DNA of 64,000 bases from Bacteroidota bacterium (GCA_021156365.1 JAJNDK010000001.1:434001-498000), one strand, 5' to 3'; counted from the stretch's first letter, positions 25,315 to 35,348 are shown. Numbers and translations are program-made. The notes: a model not told the origin generated them from the sequence alone.

Positions 25315-26208
25315 ATGTGGATACCTGAAGTAACACAATATTTTGAGTACCTGTCGTTCGAAAGAAAGTTCTCTCCACGCACCATCACTTCCTACCAAAA
25401 TGATCTGAGGCAGTTCAGCCTCTTCACCGAAGAAACCTACGGTGAACAAAAGCCAAACGAGATCAACCACCTTATTATCCGCGAATGGATCGCAGCTCTT
25501 CACAAAAACAAGATCGCTGCCGCCTCTATCAACAGAAAATTAAGCACGCTTAAATCCTTTTTTCGCTTCCTGCAAAAGAACGGCATCGTCGATCACAACC
25601 CGCTGGTAAAGATCGTTGCACCCAAAACAAAAAAACGCCTGCCGGTCTTTATCGATGAAAGCCAGCTCAGGGATCAGTTAGAAGCTACAGCCAAAACAGA
25701 GCCGGAGTCCTATAAAGAAATGCTGGAGCATAGTATTTTTGAAGTATTCTACCAGACCGGCCTGCGGAGGTCTGAGCTCATCCACCTGAAAGCAAAAGAC
25801 GTGGATTTATACAGCACCAGCCTCCGGGTATTGGGAAAACGCAACAAAGTACGCTCGATCCCTTTTTCACTTCCATTAAAAAGAACCCTGGAAAAATATC
25901 TCGATTGGAAAAAAGAGCATTCACTTTCAGGCGAATACTTTTTTTGTTCTGAAAAAGGAAACCAACTAAGCGAAAACTTCGTTTACACAAGTATAAAAAA
26001 ACAAATTGCCCGCATTTCGACCATACAGAAAAAGAGCCCGCACGTATTACGTCATACATTCGCTACGCACCTGCTCAACAACGGAGCCGACATAAACGCG
26101 GTGAAAGAGCTGTTGGGACACAGCAGCCTTGCGGCCACACAGGTTTATACGCATAACACGATCGAGAAATTAAAAAGAGTTTACAGTCAGGCTCACCCAC
26201 GAGCATAA
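25315..26208 (+). CDS. xerC: Tyrosine recombinase XerC/XerD
   Basis: 297 residues. SAM-like N-terminal core-binding domain (1-100) and catalytic domain with the full R-K-H-R-H-Y set: Arg151 in TGLRRSE, Lys175 in LGKRNKV, His243 and Arg246 in HVLRHTFATHLL, His269 in LLGHSS, Tyr278 in VYTH. Length and the absence of an arm-binding extension place it with the Xer proteins that resolve chromosome dimers at dif, not with phage integrases. The rpsU-xerC-hpf order is common in Bacteroidota. Start at 25315 follows directly on the T-run. Confidence 0.92.
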   Translation: MWIPEVTQYFEYLSFERKFSPRTITSYQNDLRQFSLFTEETYGEQKPNEINHLIIREWIAALHKNKIAAASINRKLSTLKSFFRFLQKNGIVDHNPLVKIVAPKTKKRLPVFIDESQLRDQLEATAKTEPESYKEMLEHSIFEVFYQTGLRRSELIHLKAKDVDLYSTSLRVLGKRNKVRSIPFSLPLKRTLEKYLDWKKEHSLSGEYFFCSEKGNQLSENFVYTSIKKQIARISTIQKKSPHVLRHTFATHLLNNGADINAVKELLGHSSLAATQVYTHNTIEKLKRVYSQAHPRA

Positions 26209-26237
26209 TATATAATCACAATCTAAAAACAGGAGTC

Positions 26238-26540
26238 ATGAAAATCAACACACAATCCGTCCATTTTGACGCAGACACAAAACTACTTGCATTTGTTGAA
26301 GAAAAAGTCAGCAAGCTCACTACCTACTTCGAGAATATTGTAGACGCGGACGTAACGCTGCGCCTCGATAAATCGAGTACACAGGACAATAAGATCGCCG
26401 AGATCAAATTACGTGTCAAAGGCAATGAGCTGTTCGCAAAAAAACAATGCCTGTCGTTTGAAGAAAGTATCGACATGTGTGTGGACGCATTAAAAACCCA
26501 ATTAACAAAATACAAAGGAAAATCTCAGTTAGCTGTTTAA
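26238..26540 (+). CDS. hpf: Ribosome hibernation factor (short HPF/RaiA type)
   Basis: 100 residues with the HPF/RaiA beta-alpha fold: MKINTQSVHFDADTKLLAFV, then VDADVTLRLDKS and ESIDMCVDALKTQLTKYKG. Lacks the C-terminal dimerisation domain of long HPF, so it is the short form. Binds the 30S decoding channel in stationary phase and protects ribosomes. A strong terminator follows. Confidence 0.9.
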   Translation: MKINTQSVHFDADTKLLAFVEEKVSKLTTYFENIVDADVTLRLDKSSTQDNKIAEIKLRVKGNELFAKKQCLSFEESIDMCVDALKTQLTKYKGKSQLAV

Positions 26541-26566
26541 TATCACTAACCTTTTTAAGTAAACAG

Positions 26567-26596
26567 AGAGCCCCGTCTTCAACGGGGCTCTTTTTA
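26567..26596 (+). terminator. Terminator of hpf
   Basis: AGAGCCCCGT (26567-26576) pairs with ACGGGGCTCT (26582-26591), five-base loop, then T-run to 26596. Confidence 0.92.
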
Positions 26597-26675
26597 TTTT
26601 ATATCTTGCTGAAGGTAAAGTTGGATAAAAATTCAGTTGCTAGGCGGAGTGCCGTGTTGGAATACGTTTATTAAA

Positions 26676-27941
26676 TCACGACTTATTCACCTTCTTCATC
26701 AGCGAAAAAGCGAAGAGCCCTAACAATACAATTAATCCGATCAATGTGATCCAGAGCCATTTTTGCTGGGTTACAAAAGGTTCCTTGGGTTTCGGGGTTT
26801 TCACTGCAACGGCTACTTCTACCCTGCACTGCACGTCTTTTGCCTCATCGGCTATCTTATCCGAAAAATACCCAAGGTCGTACTCCGGCACACCTGCATT
26901 GGCTTTTCCATAAACCAACAGGTATTTTTCTTCGGGCTCCAATCGGGTAAGAAGGAATCCATTCATACCATACACACTCACATCTATTCCTTCTACCGGG
27001 GGGTTGTCGTTATTAAATACTTTTACCACCAGCTTTCTTTCCACCATTTTGTTCAGGTAAATAGTGGTGATCCCGTCCTTGTCGAGAGAAGTAAAGGTGC
27101 CGCTGCTAAGCTCATTTCCTTTACTGTCGTATACTGCAAGCGTACGGTAGAAATCAGCGGATTTGTCGCGGCTTCTCAGCTGCAGGGAATTGATACAGGT
27201 ACGGTAAGGCAGATCGATCTTTATTTCGGTGTAGTTCTCATAAATACGCTGCTTGCCCGGAACTGGTTTCAGGTCTTTTTTTACTTCTTTCTTCACCACA
27301 TACACATCTTTGATCTTTTCGTATACCGCCTTCTGCTCATTGTTCATAAAAGTCTGTACCCCGCTTACAGAAACAGGTTTAGAGGTCTTGTCATTGAAGG
27401 TAATCAGGTAATAGGTAAACGAGCTGACAGGAAAATAAAGAGTACTGAAAGCAAAGTTCTGCTGACCGAAACCTACGATCCGGATATCTTCCTTAATCGT
27501 TTGCCAGTGTTTGTTATCGTTGCTGCCTTCGATCGTTACCATTTTGTCGAAATCGGTTTCGGCAATATCCAGCTTGATCTGGTTGATCTCTTTTTCTTCC
27601 GGTAGCTTAACCGTTACATAGGAAGCGACACCCTTCCTGAACGAAACATTCAGGATCTCTTCGTCCGTATAGCTGTATCCATAAACGGGTTCGTTCCAGG
27701 TAAGCAGGTAGGGATTTTCTACCGTATCGTTCTCATCCACCTTCAATACCCTGAAGTCATTGAAATCCGAAAGGCTTTTTCCAAGCAGTTCCGCACCCAA
27801 AGGGATACGATAATAGCTCCGTGTATTCACGGGCTCTATTTCGCGATAGTATTTATAGCCTTTCGATACCTGTGCACACACCGTGAACACAGGCAAGAGG
27901 AAAAGGCAAAGCAGCTGTAGTTTATTTATTTTCTTCATCAT
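26676..27941 (-). CDS. DUF3999-like secreted/membrane-anchored protein
   Basis: 421 residues. Signal peptide about 1-23 (ends VCAQ). The body is beta-rich with galactose-binding-like modules (TIEGSNDNKHWQTI is the F5/8-type loop). A single transmembrane helix at about 393-413 ends in basic KKVNKS. It overlaps the DUF2339 gene by 20 bases; DUF3999 proteins typically pair with DUF2339 in other phyla, so the assignment rests partly on that context. Together they likely form an envelope complex with a periplasmic beta domain; function unknown. Confidence 0.65.
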   Translation of the reverse strand: MMKKINKLQLLCLFLLPVFTVCAQVSKGYKYYREIEPVNTRSYYRIPLGAELLGKSLSDFNDFRVLKVDENDTVENPYLLTWNEPVYGYSYTDEEILNVSFRKGVASYVTVKLPEEKEINQIKLDIAETDFDKMVTIEGSNDNKHWQTIKEDIRIVGFGQQNFAFSTLYFPVSSFTYYLITFNDKTSKPVSVSGVQTFMNNEQKAVYEKIKDVYVVKKEVKKDLKPVPGKQRIYENYTEIKIDLPYRTCINSLQLRSRDKSADFYRTLAVYDSKGNELSSGTFTSLDKDGITTIYLNKMVERKLVVKVFNNDNPPVEGIDVSVYGMNGFLLTRLEPEEKYLLVYGKANAGVPEYDLGYFSDKIADEAKDVQCRVEVAVAVKTPKPKEPFVTQQKWLWITLIGLIVLLGLFAFSLMKKVNKS

Positions 27942-30429
27942 CTCCGAACATTACGGTTTTATAACGTTGATACAGGAATCCAATGATCGTGAGGATGGCA
28001 CCTATGGAGATCCACACGATGATCTTGTAGCCACCCGACATGTTCAATGAATCAGCTAACAGTTTGATCAGTGCTGCTCCGAAAAGCACAAGGCCCATGA
28101 TCCGAAGCTGTTTCACTTTGCGGGCAATTCCCAGTACGATCAGGAGCATGGAATACAATGCCCACAAGATTGTGAAGCCCATTCTTCTGGCAATCTTATC
28201 ATAAATAACGGCATCTTCCGGATGCATGAGGCGAAACTGGTTCACCAATTCGCTACTCAGCAGGGTAAGAATAGCGAGGTGCATGAACCATACATAGACA
28301 TTACGTCCCATCCGGTGCTCCGGTCCTCTCTGAGTAAAATAGACGAGGAAGATCACTGCCGCACTGATCAGCATAAATACATACCGGAAATTGATCATCC
28401 AGGCCGAGCGGAATTGCGAAGGGAAATACTCGTCGCTGGTAGAGTTAAAATACGAACGAAGCTCTCCGAGAGCAGCCAAACCACCGGGGATCAGGATCAC
28501 CAGGGATAAAATGCTCAGTGCATAGAAAGTCCAGTGCAGGGCTTTCGAGCGGAGGCTGATGCTATTGATAAAGAAACAAAGAGAAGCAAATACCGCATTA
28601 TAGATAAGCAGCCACTCCGCCAGGAACAGCGATATGCTCTTGTCTCTGGTCGAATAATACAGGTCCTCGCTGCCGTTCTTTATAGCCGTGCTGGTTTCCC
28701 AGCTGCGGAAATAATGGATGATCTCGAAGAAAAATGTAAAATAGACGGTCGTTAAAAAGATCACTGCACCAAACACTCTCATCAGCGGAAGTAAAGCATC
28801 TTTCTTTTCTAAGTCTTCATTGGCTGCATTTTTCCGGTGCAGGAAAAACAGGAATACACCAAGCGCAATGGAAGCGAACAAGGCGGTAATGAACATTTTA
28901 TTGAACAGGCCTGTAGGCTCCGGTTTGCTGTAGGTATCAAACAGGTCGGGATAATACGTCAGCCAATCGTGCCACAGGCTCACAAAGCCCAGCGCCGAAA
29001 CGGCATACGCGATCTGCCGGAAAAACAATACATTGAAACGGCTGCCGATGAAAAACAGGGCCAGCATTTCGGCAAACCAGCACAGCGTTACTTTTGAGCC
29101 TTCCAGCTGAACAGGGATGGCAATAGTGATGTAGGTAAACACCAGTGCAAGTATAAAATACAGGATGTTCTTATCTGTGACTTTCCTCGACCAGGTGATC
29201 CAGGCGACTGCCATGTGAATAACCGCATTGAATACACAGAACAAACCAAGGTACATTTCCGTGAACTGGTTATTGAGTACATAATAGCCTAATCCGAAAT
29301 AGATAAGACTATTGCTCATCAGCGTAACAATATCTATCGCCTGGAACGGGATCTTCCGGATCACTTTGTAACCAATGAAGGTTATATAGAAGGTCAGGAA
29401 GAAGATCGTCAGGAATGCCATGCACATATTCAGATCGATCGGGCTGTATTTCGACAATACCCAGCTGGCGGAGATAAGCCAGGTGAGCCCGTAGGCGGAA
29501 TATTTGACCCAGGTCCAGTTCTTGAACAGGCTCAGTACAAGGATACCGGCATTGATGATAGCCATGTAGGTAAACATATACGCTATTTTTCCGCTGCCAT
29601 CGCTCAGCAATGGCGGGATAGCATAAGCGCCCACCAAACCAATGACAGCAATGATCTCGTAATTATAGCTGTGTGCCGCGAACACTGTGAAAGCAGTGAT
29701 GATAAACATCAGAACAAAAGCGAAGCCACGCGGATACAACTCATAAAAGGCATGACCGGCAAAGGCAGAAAAGAAAAGTATGGAAACGGAACCACCTAAT
29801 ACAATAGCACTGAAAAGGTGATATTTTTTCTTCAGGATAAAAGCGAAGGTGAGCAGGATAGCGCCCGATACAAAACCGAATAAAACCCGGGTAAGCGGGT
29901 TCACCAGATCATTGTCGATCGCATATTTCACTCCCATAGCAAGACCGATCACAAGGGCAATGATCCCGATAATTCCGGCCAGCTTGCCTCCGAGATACTG
30001 TTCGAAGTTGAAGCTTTTCTCCACTTTTTTCGGTTGCACCGGAGGCGGATTGTAGGCCTGGTGGAGAACCACTTCGGGATCTTTTTTGATCCCGCTATCT
30101 GTTGAGACAGGTTTTACTTCCGGAACGATTACATTCTCTACGATCGGTTCTTCTTTTTTCTCTGTTACTTCTTCTTTGCGGATGATCTCCGGCTGTTTCT
30201 CTTCCTTTATAACAGGTTTGATCTCCGGGATCACCGTTTTCTGTTCGGCAGGTTTGATAGCGTCGGTGATATTTTTGATCTCCTGTATCGCTTTGGGATC
30301 GGTAAGACTGCTGAGAAGTACATTGATCTGTTCCCTGATCAGGTCGATCTCCGACTTTTGCTTATCCACATTGTGGCTCAGCAAGGCCAGTTTCTGCGCG
30401 AGAAGGCGAATTTTTTCTTCTGAAGTCAT
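27922..30429 (-). CDS. DUF2339 polytopic membrane protein
   Basis: 835 residues. An N-terminal coiled coil (about 1-50, ALLSHNVDKQKSEIDLIREQ) and a Pro/Glu/Lys/Val linker to about residue 140 precede about 20 or more transmembrane helices, first in the segment FEQYLGGKLAGIIG. That layout (coiled coil, linker, many TMs) is the DUF2339 signature. Proteins of this family sit in the inner membrane; the role is unknown, though links to envelope stress or polymer handling have been suggested for some. It overlaps the downstream DUF3999-like gene by 20 bases and lies 55 bases after the HTH protein gene on the same strand, so the three form one unit. Confidence 0.85.
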   Translation of the reverse strand: MTSEEKIRLLAQKLALLSHNVDKQKSEIDLIREQINVLLSSLTDPKAIQEIKNITDAIKPAEQKTVIPEIKPVIKEEKQPEIIRKEEVTEKKEEPIVENVIVPEVKPVSTDSGIKKDPEVVLHQAYNPPPVQPKKVEKSFNFEQYLGGKLAGIIGIIALVIGLAMGVKYAIDNDLVNPLTRVLFGFVSGAILLTFAFILKKKYHLFSAIVLGGSVSILFFSAFAGHAFYELYPRGFAFVLMFIITAFTVFAAHSYNYEIIAVIGLVGAYAIPPLLSDGSGKIAYMFTYMAIINAGILVLSLFKNWTWVKYSAYGLTWLISASWVLSKYSPIDLNMCMAFLTIFFLTFYITFIGYKVIRKIPFQAIDIVTLMSNSLIYFGLGYYVLNNQFTEMYLGLFCVFNAVIHMAVAWITWSRKVTDKNILYFILALVFTYITIAIPVQLEGSKVTLCWFAEMLALFFIGSRFNVLFFRQIAYAVSALGFVSLWHDWLTYYPDLFDTYSKPEPTGLFNKMFITALFASIALGVFLFFLHRKNAANEDLEKKDALLPLMRVFGAVIFLTTVYFTFFFEIIHYFRSWETSTAIKNGSEDLYYSTRDKSISLFLAEWLLIYNAVFASLCFFINSISLRSKALHWTFYALSILSLVILIPGGLAALGELRSYFNSTSDEYFPSQFRSAWMINFRYVFMLISAAVIFLVYFTQRGPEHRMGRNVYVWFMHLAILTLLSSELVNQFRLMHPEDAVIYDKIARRMGFTILWALYSMLLIVLGIARKVKQLRIMGLVLFGAALIKLLADSLNMSGGYKIIVWISIGAILTIIGFLYQRYKTVMFGDDEENK

Positions 30430-30484
30430 AGTAGAGGGGCAGGATATTGGTTAATGAGAGTTTATAGGATTATATAAAAAGGCA

Positions 30485-30868
30485 TTATTTGGAACCTTTC
30501 ATCTGTCCTTCCAACGCATCGATCAGCTGCTCTTTTCTTATCAGCTCAGCTTTCAGGTTCTCTATCTGTTCTTTTAAAATATCGATCTCTGTTTTGTATT
30601 TGATCTCTTTATCGCTCCAGATATTTACATTGTAATAAGGCTCAATGTAAGCATTCATGTATTGGCTCATGCTGGCCTGGTCGCGGAAAAAACTATAGAG
30701 GGGGATCCGTAATTCCTTGGAAATAAGCTCGAGTGTGCGTACTTCCAGTGTTTTTGTTTCGAGCGCGTGATCCAATTGCTCTTCAGAAATATGAAGATGT
30801 TCTGCAAGCTGTTTATACGTGAACTTCTTTTCGCCCAGAAGCTGCACTATTTTGTCTTTCAGGTTCAT
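30485..30868 (-). CDS. Small HTH (XRE/Cro-like) and coiled-coil protein
   Basis: 127 residues. Residues about 14-62 form a Cro/C1-type helix-turn-helix (KFTYKQLAEHLHISEEQLDHAL). A middle aromatic segment (YIEPYYNVNIW) leads to a leucine-rich coiled coil at the end (EIDILKEQIENLKAELIRKEQ). The layout suggests a dimeric DNA-binding protein that acts locally. It starts the operon with the DUF2339 and DUF3999-like genes; a TACCTTTG box lies 14 bases upstream. Target operator is unknown. Confidence 0.75.
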   Translation of the reverse strand: MNLKDKIVQLLGEKKFTYKQLAEHLHISEEQLDHALETKTLEVRTLELISKELRIPLYSFFRDQASMSQYMNAYIEPYYNVNIWSDKEIKYKTEIDILKEQIENLKAELIRKEQLIDALEGQMKGSK

Positions 30869-30881
30869 TTCAAGCGTTTAT

Positions 30882-30889
30882 CAAAGGTA
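30882..30889 (-). promoter_or_regulatory. -7 box (TACCTTTG) of the HTH-DUF2339 operon
   Basis: Exact TAnnTTTG match on the minus strand; leader about 10 bases. Confidence 0.5.
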
Positions 30890-30972
30890 AACATAAAGAT
30901 AAGATGATGGAAATTTAAACGTTAAAAATAGCTATACATTTATTTTGCAGTGACTTAGAGGGCATGAAAATG

Positions 30973-33057
30973 TTAAACACGCACACCGATGATCGTGACG
31001 TCATCGACCTGTTCCAGGTTCCCTACCCAGTCTTTAAATGTTTTATCCAGCAGCCTTTTTTGTTCCTGCATCGGGAGCTGTGCATGCGCCATTAAGAACT
31101 CGCGCAGGTTCTTGCTCATGAATTTTTTACCCTTTTCACCTCCGAACTGATCGGGGAAACCATCGGTAAGAGTGTAGACCACATCACCCGTTTGCAGCTC
31201 CACCTGGTGCTGATGAAAAGGTACGTCCTGCCGGTCATGCTTCCCTACCGGCATCTTGTCCGATTTATACTCGAGCACATCTGTACCACGAACGATCCAG
31301 ACCGGGTTATTGGCAGCAGCAAACGAAAGTTTTTTATTCGGAAGATCATACACCACCATGCAGCAATCCATACCGTCCTTCCCTCCTTCTGCACTTCCAT
31401 CATTGGCCAGGGTATTGATGATGATCTTACGGGTATAATTCAAAATATCAGCAGGCTGTGTCAGGTTCTCCTTCACGGCTTCCTTCAGACTATTCATGTT
31501 CAGCATACTCATAATGGCTCCCGGAACACCATGCCCGGTGCTGTCTGCTGTCACCATTGCGAAAGTACCATTCGTCAGCATGCTGGCCCAGTAGAAATCA
31601 CCGGACACCACATCTTTCGGCTTAAAGAGAATGAAATACGCATTTTCACCACCCAACTGCTGATCCAATACACTTTTGCTGGCCAGCATGGAGCGTTGAA
31701 TACGTTCTGCATAATTGATACTGTCGGTGATCTCTTTGTGCTTCTCTTCGATGATATCACGCTGGTGCTCGATCTCTTTATTGATAGCAGCAAGCTTCTG
31801 GTTGGCTTTTTGTTTCAGTTTGTTGCGGTTGTATAGGATCCAGGATATCGCCACCATCACAAGCACCAGGGCGATCCCGGAAAAAATGATTACCATTTTG
31901 ACAAGGTGCTGCACTTTGCGTTCCGCTTCCACTTCGGCTTCTCTTTTTTGTGCAGCCAGCGATGCTTCCAGTTCCGCCAGTTTTTTCGAGGTCTCTTCGC
32001 TCAGTAATTCCTCGTTGATCTTATTGTTCTGTTTGAGGTAGAAATAAGCGCTGTCATACATTTTCTGATAATTGAAGGAATTGGACAAGCCAAGGCAGGC
32101 ATGTTTGGTCTCTTCCTTAATACCCTTCTGGCCGGAAACCGCGAAGGCCTGCCTGAAATATTTAATAGCTTCCTCTATCCGCGTACTGCCCAGGTATAGC
32201 GATCCCAGCTGGTTACAGCAAGCCGAGATACCGGAGAAATTCTCCAGTTCCTCATTGATCTCAAGCGCTTTGAGGAATTTTTTCTCGGCTACGGCCTTGT
32301 TCCCGTAAAAAACATCGGTGCGCGCCAGCAGGTACATACAATCGGCAATGATATAATTGTCCTGGTTCTTCTGCCCGATCTCATTGGCTGTTTCGAGATA
32401 TTTTTTTGCCTGCGCATAATTGTCCTGGTCCACATACACCTTTCCTATATCCAGCGAAGCATCGCCTTTTCTCACTTCATCGGCCGTTAGCAGGGCCTGG
32501 TTAAAGTACTTCAGCGCTTCGGCGTAGTTTTTCTGGTAATAATGAATGAGGCCGATATTGATATTGGAACGGGCGAGCCCCACCGGATCCTTAGCCGTTT
32601 CAAAATATTTCAAACCCGAAAAAAGAGAAGTAAGTGCATCCGAATAGTTGCCTTCATAGGTCTGTATTTCGCCCCTCGTGCTTTCCACATAACCCATGCC
32701 TTTGTTGTTCTTTGTCGCCTGGAATATCTTCTCCGCGTCGTCGAACAGTTTCAGGCCGGCCTCATATTCATCCTGGTAGAAAGCAACATTGCCAAGGTTA
32801 TAGATGGCAAAACCTTCCCCGTCCTTATACTTGATTTCTATGGCAAGCGCTTTTGCTTTATTGGCAAATTCACTGGCCCGGTCGGGATCTTTATTGATAA
32901 TATAAAGTGCGCTTTCGTTCATGATATCGCACTTCGCCTTATCTGTAGAAGCCTTCTTAAGCTGCATCTCCAGGGTATCCATCCGGGTTTGTGACGAAAC
33001 CGGGGCAGGTAAAAAGATAAGGGGCACTATGAGCGCAAAAAGAAACCGAAAGGGCAT
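30973..33057 (-). CDS. TPR-TM-PP2C receptor phosphatase (array copy 5)
   Basis: 694 residues. Signal peptide 1-22, then about 10 TPR units (about 40-360, e.g. GFAIYNLGNVAFYQDEYE) in the periplasm, a transmembrane helix at 388-408, a coiled coil (EEKHKEITDSINYAERIQ) and a SpoIIE/PP2C serine/threonine phosphatase domain at about 470-694. The metal-binding aspartates are kept in VSGDFYW, ADSTGHGVPG, LTDGFPDQFGG and the final VDDVTIIG. It is the most divergent of the five, with ADSTGHG where the others have VCDSTGHG. Its own promoter with ideal spacing lies at 33077-33106. Expected to dephosphorylate a cytosolic phosphoprotein, possibly a STAS-type switch; the partner is not seen. Confidence 0.85.
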   Translation of the reverse strand: MPFRFLFALIVPLIFLPAPVSSQTRMDTLEMQLKKASTDKAKCDIMNESALYIINKDPDRASEFANKAKALAIEIKYKDGEGFAIYNLGNVAFYQDEYEAGLKLFDDAEKIFQATKNNKGMGYVESTRGEIQTYEGNYSDALTSLFSGLKYFETAKDPVGLARSNINIGLIHYYQKNYAEALKYFNQALLTADEVRKGDASLDIGKVYVDQDNYAQAKKYLETANEIGQKNQDNYIIADCMYLLARTDVFYGNKAVAEKKFLKALEINEELENFSGISACCNQLGSLYLGSTRIEEAIKYFRQAFAVSGQKGIKEETKHACLGLSNSFNYQKMYDSAYFYLKQNNKINEELLSEETSKKLAELEASLAAQKREAEVEAERKVQHLVKMVIIFSGIALVLVMVAISWILYNRNKLKQKANQKLAAINKEIEHQRDIIEEKHKEITDSINYAERIQRSMLASKSVLDQQLGGENAYFILFKPKDVVSGDFYWASMLTNGTFAMVTADSTGHGVPGAIMSMLNMNSLKEAVKENLTQPADILNYTRKIIINTLANDGSAEGGKDGMDCCMVVYDLPNKKLSFAAANNPVWIVRGTDVLEYKSDKMPVGKHDRQDVPFHQHQVELQTGDVVYTLTDGFPDQFGGEKGKKFMSKNLREFLMAHAQLPMQEQKRLLDKTFKDWVGNLEQVDDVTIIGVRV

Positions 33058-33076
33058 ATTCTCAAAAAATTATATT

Positions 33077-33106
33077 CAAATGTATACTTTTAATTGATAT
33101 TGCAAA
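33077..33106 (-). promoter_or_regulatory. Promoter of phosphatase copy 5 (TTTG, 18 bp, TACATTTG)
   Basis: On the minus strand -33 TTTG at 33103-33106 and -7 TACATTTG at 33077-33084, with the same 18-base spacing as the rpsU promoter. Confidence 0.7.
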
Positions 33107-33128
33107 AACAGAGAGGCGGTTTTGTGTC

Positions 33129-35243
33129 TTAAAGCCGGATACCCACCACCAGCACGTCATCAACCTGTTCCAGCACACCTTTCCATTCGGTAAAACGCCT
33201 ATCCAGCAGGCCGCTTTGTTCTTCGGGTGACAGTTGTCCGCCTGTCAACAGCAATTGCTCTAATGGCTTGTATTTAAATTTCTTTCCCTTCGGCCCGCCA
33301 AACTGATCTGCGTAGCCATCTGTATATACAAACAACATATCGCCTTTTGCATATTCGATCGGGAAGGTTCCAAATTCTTCCACCCGCTCTCCTTTTCCTA
33401 CCGGCATTTTATTCAATGGGAGCTCCTTCATTTCAGCACCCGATACAAGCACCGGTGCATTATTAGCAGCACTGTAGCTGATAGCACCTGATCGCAGATC
33501 AAAACACAACAGCACTCCATCAAATCCATCTTTCTGCTGGTCCTGGCTAATGGTACTGATGAGCCGCTTCCGCACATAATTAAATATCTGTCCCGGCGCT
33601 GTAAGCTGCTCCTTGTTGATCGCCTCGTTCAAAAAAGAAATATTGAGCAGGCTCATAAAGGCTCCCGGAACTCCATGTCCTGTACTATCGCATACGGCCA
33701 GGTAAAAGAGATCATCTTTCTTCGTAGCCCAGTAAAAATCACCACTGACGATATCCTTCGGTTGAAAGAAAATAAAATGAGCCGGCAGGTATTCTTTAAT
33801 AAAATCTCTGCTGGCAAGGATCGTTTCCTGTATCTTCTTTGCGTAGGTGATACTATCGAGTATCTCCTTCTGCTTTTCTTCAATGATGTGATTCTTGTCC
33901 TGCAGCTGCGAATAATTTTCTTTTAAGAGGCTTTGCTGCTGACGGATCAGTTTGTTGTAGACCTTCACTTTCCCCAGGGCAAAAAAGATGATGACGAGAA
34001 AAACGGAGACCACGATGGAAACGATCACGAACAAATACACAAGGCGGTGCTCCTTCTCTAATTGTTCCTGGCGGGCCGCAGCCAGCTCGCTGTTCAGCTT
34101 CGACATTCGTTCTGCTTCCTCGGTCTTGTATTTCACCGACATTTCCGATAGCCGGCTGCTGATATCCTGGTTTACGAGATCGTTGGAAATACTTTTGTAC
34201 AGATCCTGGTAATACACCACACTATCCGGATTTCCTTTATATACATGGTATAACATTTTTTCTTCCATGAGGAACATCTTTATTTCATTCGTTTTGTAGT
34301 TTTCAATATAAAGGGAAGCGCTGTCGATGTAGTCTTTTTGCTTTACAAAGTCCTTTTGGTACCGGTGATTGAGTGCAAGGTTGATATAACAGGAAGCGAT
34401 CCCTGCCGAATCTTCCAGCTCTTTTCTCAAGGCAAGAGAAAGCTTCAGATACCTGATGGATTCCGGATAGTTCCTGATATTGGTATAGATATTCCCTACA
34501 TTATTGTATACAATGGCTTTGTTTACAATATCATCCGTTCGGGTGAATATCTTCAGTGCTTTGAAATACAGGTCCAGTGATTTAGTATAGTGCAGCTGTT
34601 CGGATTTTACAAGGGCAAGATTGAGCAGCGGGATGCCCACTCTATCCTCATCGCCCGTCTTATTGTACAGGGCAATGGCCGAATCCAGGTAAACGGCTGC
34701 ATTGGCATACGCATGTTGTTTGATATAGATAAGACCAAGATTGTTATATACAGATGCTCTCAATACAGGGATCGTTGTTTTCCTGTAATACTGCAAAGCT
34801 TTTTCAAAATAGGTAACAGCCTTTTCATATTCACCTTCCGCCTGGTAACAAAGGCCAATATTGTTGTTCGAATTTCCAAGGCCTTTATAGATCTTCAACT
34901 CTTCGTACAAGGCAGCTGACTTTTCAAACAAAGGGATAGCGTCTTTCGTTCGCTGGCTGTTGTAATGAATGATCCCTTCCTGAAGTATAGCGTTTGCTTC
35001 CCAGGCTTTCGAATTGTTTTTAACAGCCAGTGTTTTCAGCTCTTTTGTATAGAGGGAAGCAGTATCCATGTCCCTGTATATATAATACGAGATAAGCGAG
35101 AACAAAGGTTGGTATTTGGAAGAATCCGGGATCTTTGTGTCCTTTACAATACGCAGAAGACTGTCGGTCTGTGCATACGATTTGCCGGCTTTTATACCAA
35201 AAGCAAGGAACAGGATCGGTATGAGGAGTTTTGTAAAACGCAT
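33129..35243 (-). CDS. TPR-TM-PP2C receptor phosphatase (array copy 4)
   Basis: 704 residues from the ATG at 35243 (MRFTKLLIPILF, giving a clean signal peptide; the upstream start at 35261 adds six residues). Periplasmic TPR repeats run to about 375 (GLCYQAEGEYEKAVTYFEKA and similar). The transmembrane helix is at about 403-423, the coiled coil about 430-470 (EEKQKEILDSITYAKKIQ), and the SpoIIE/PP2C domain about 485-704 with IVSGDFYW, CDSTGHGVPG, YTDGYADQFGG and VDDVLVVG. All four metal-binding aspartate positions are intact. Substrate unknown. The spacer to copy 5 is 71 bases and contains the copy-5 promoter. Confidence 0.87.
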   Translation of the reverse strand: MRFTKLLIPILFLAFGIKAGKSYAQTDSLLRIVKDTKIPDSSKYQPLFSLISYYIYRDMDTASLYTKELKTLAVKNNSKAWEANAILQEGIIHYNSQRTKDAIPLFEKSAALYEELKIYKGLGNSNNNIGLCYQAEGEYEKAVTYFEKALQYYRKTTIPVLRASVYNNLGLIYIKQHAYANAAVYLDSAIALYNKTGDEDRVGIPLLNLALVKSEQLHYTKSLDLYFKALKIFTRTDDIVNKAIVYNNVGNIYTNIRNYPESIRYLKLSLALRKELEDSAGIASCYINLALNHRYQKDFVKQKDYIDSASLYIENYKTNEIKMFLMEEKMLYHVYKGNPDSVVYYQDLYKSISNDLVNQDISSRLSEMSVKYKTEEAERMSKLNSELAAARQEQLEKEHRLVYLFVIVSIVVSVFLVIIFFALGKVKVYNKLIRQQQSLLKENYSQLQDKNHIIEEKQKEILDSITYAKKIQETILASRDFIKEYLPAHFIFFQPKDIVSGDFYWATKKDDLFYLAVCDSTGHGVPGAFMSLLNISFLNEAINKEQLTAPGQIFNYVRKRLISTISQDQQKDGFDGVLLCFDLRSGAISYSAANNAPVLVSGAEMKELPLNKMPVGKGERVEEFGTFPIEYAKGDMLFVYTDGYADQFGGPKGKKFKYKPLEQLLLTGGQLSPEEQSGLLDRRFTEWKGVLEQVDDVLVVGIRL

Positions 35244-35348
35244 CTTCACGGAAGAACACACGAATTTACTTATTTTTTCGGGAGCAGCAGAATCGAATTT
35301 ATGAGTAAAGGATCAGACACGAATACTGACGATCCGTTATCGCTCCTG

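Noticed and set aside
25315-26208. Mobile-element integrase
   Set aside because: Tyrosine recombinase has the short Xer form, sits in the conserved rpsU-xerC-hpf order, and no att sites or cargo are visible.
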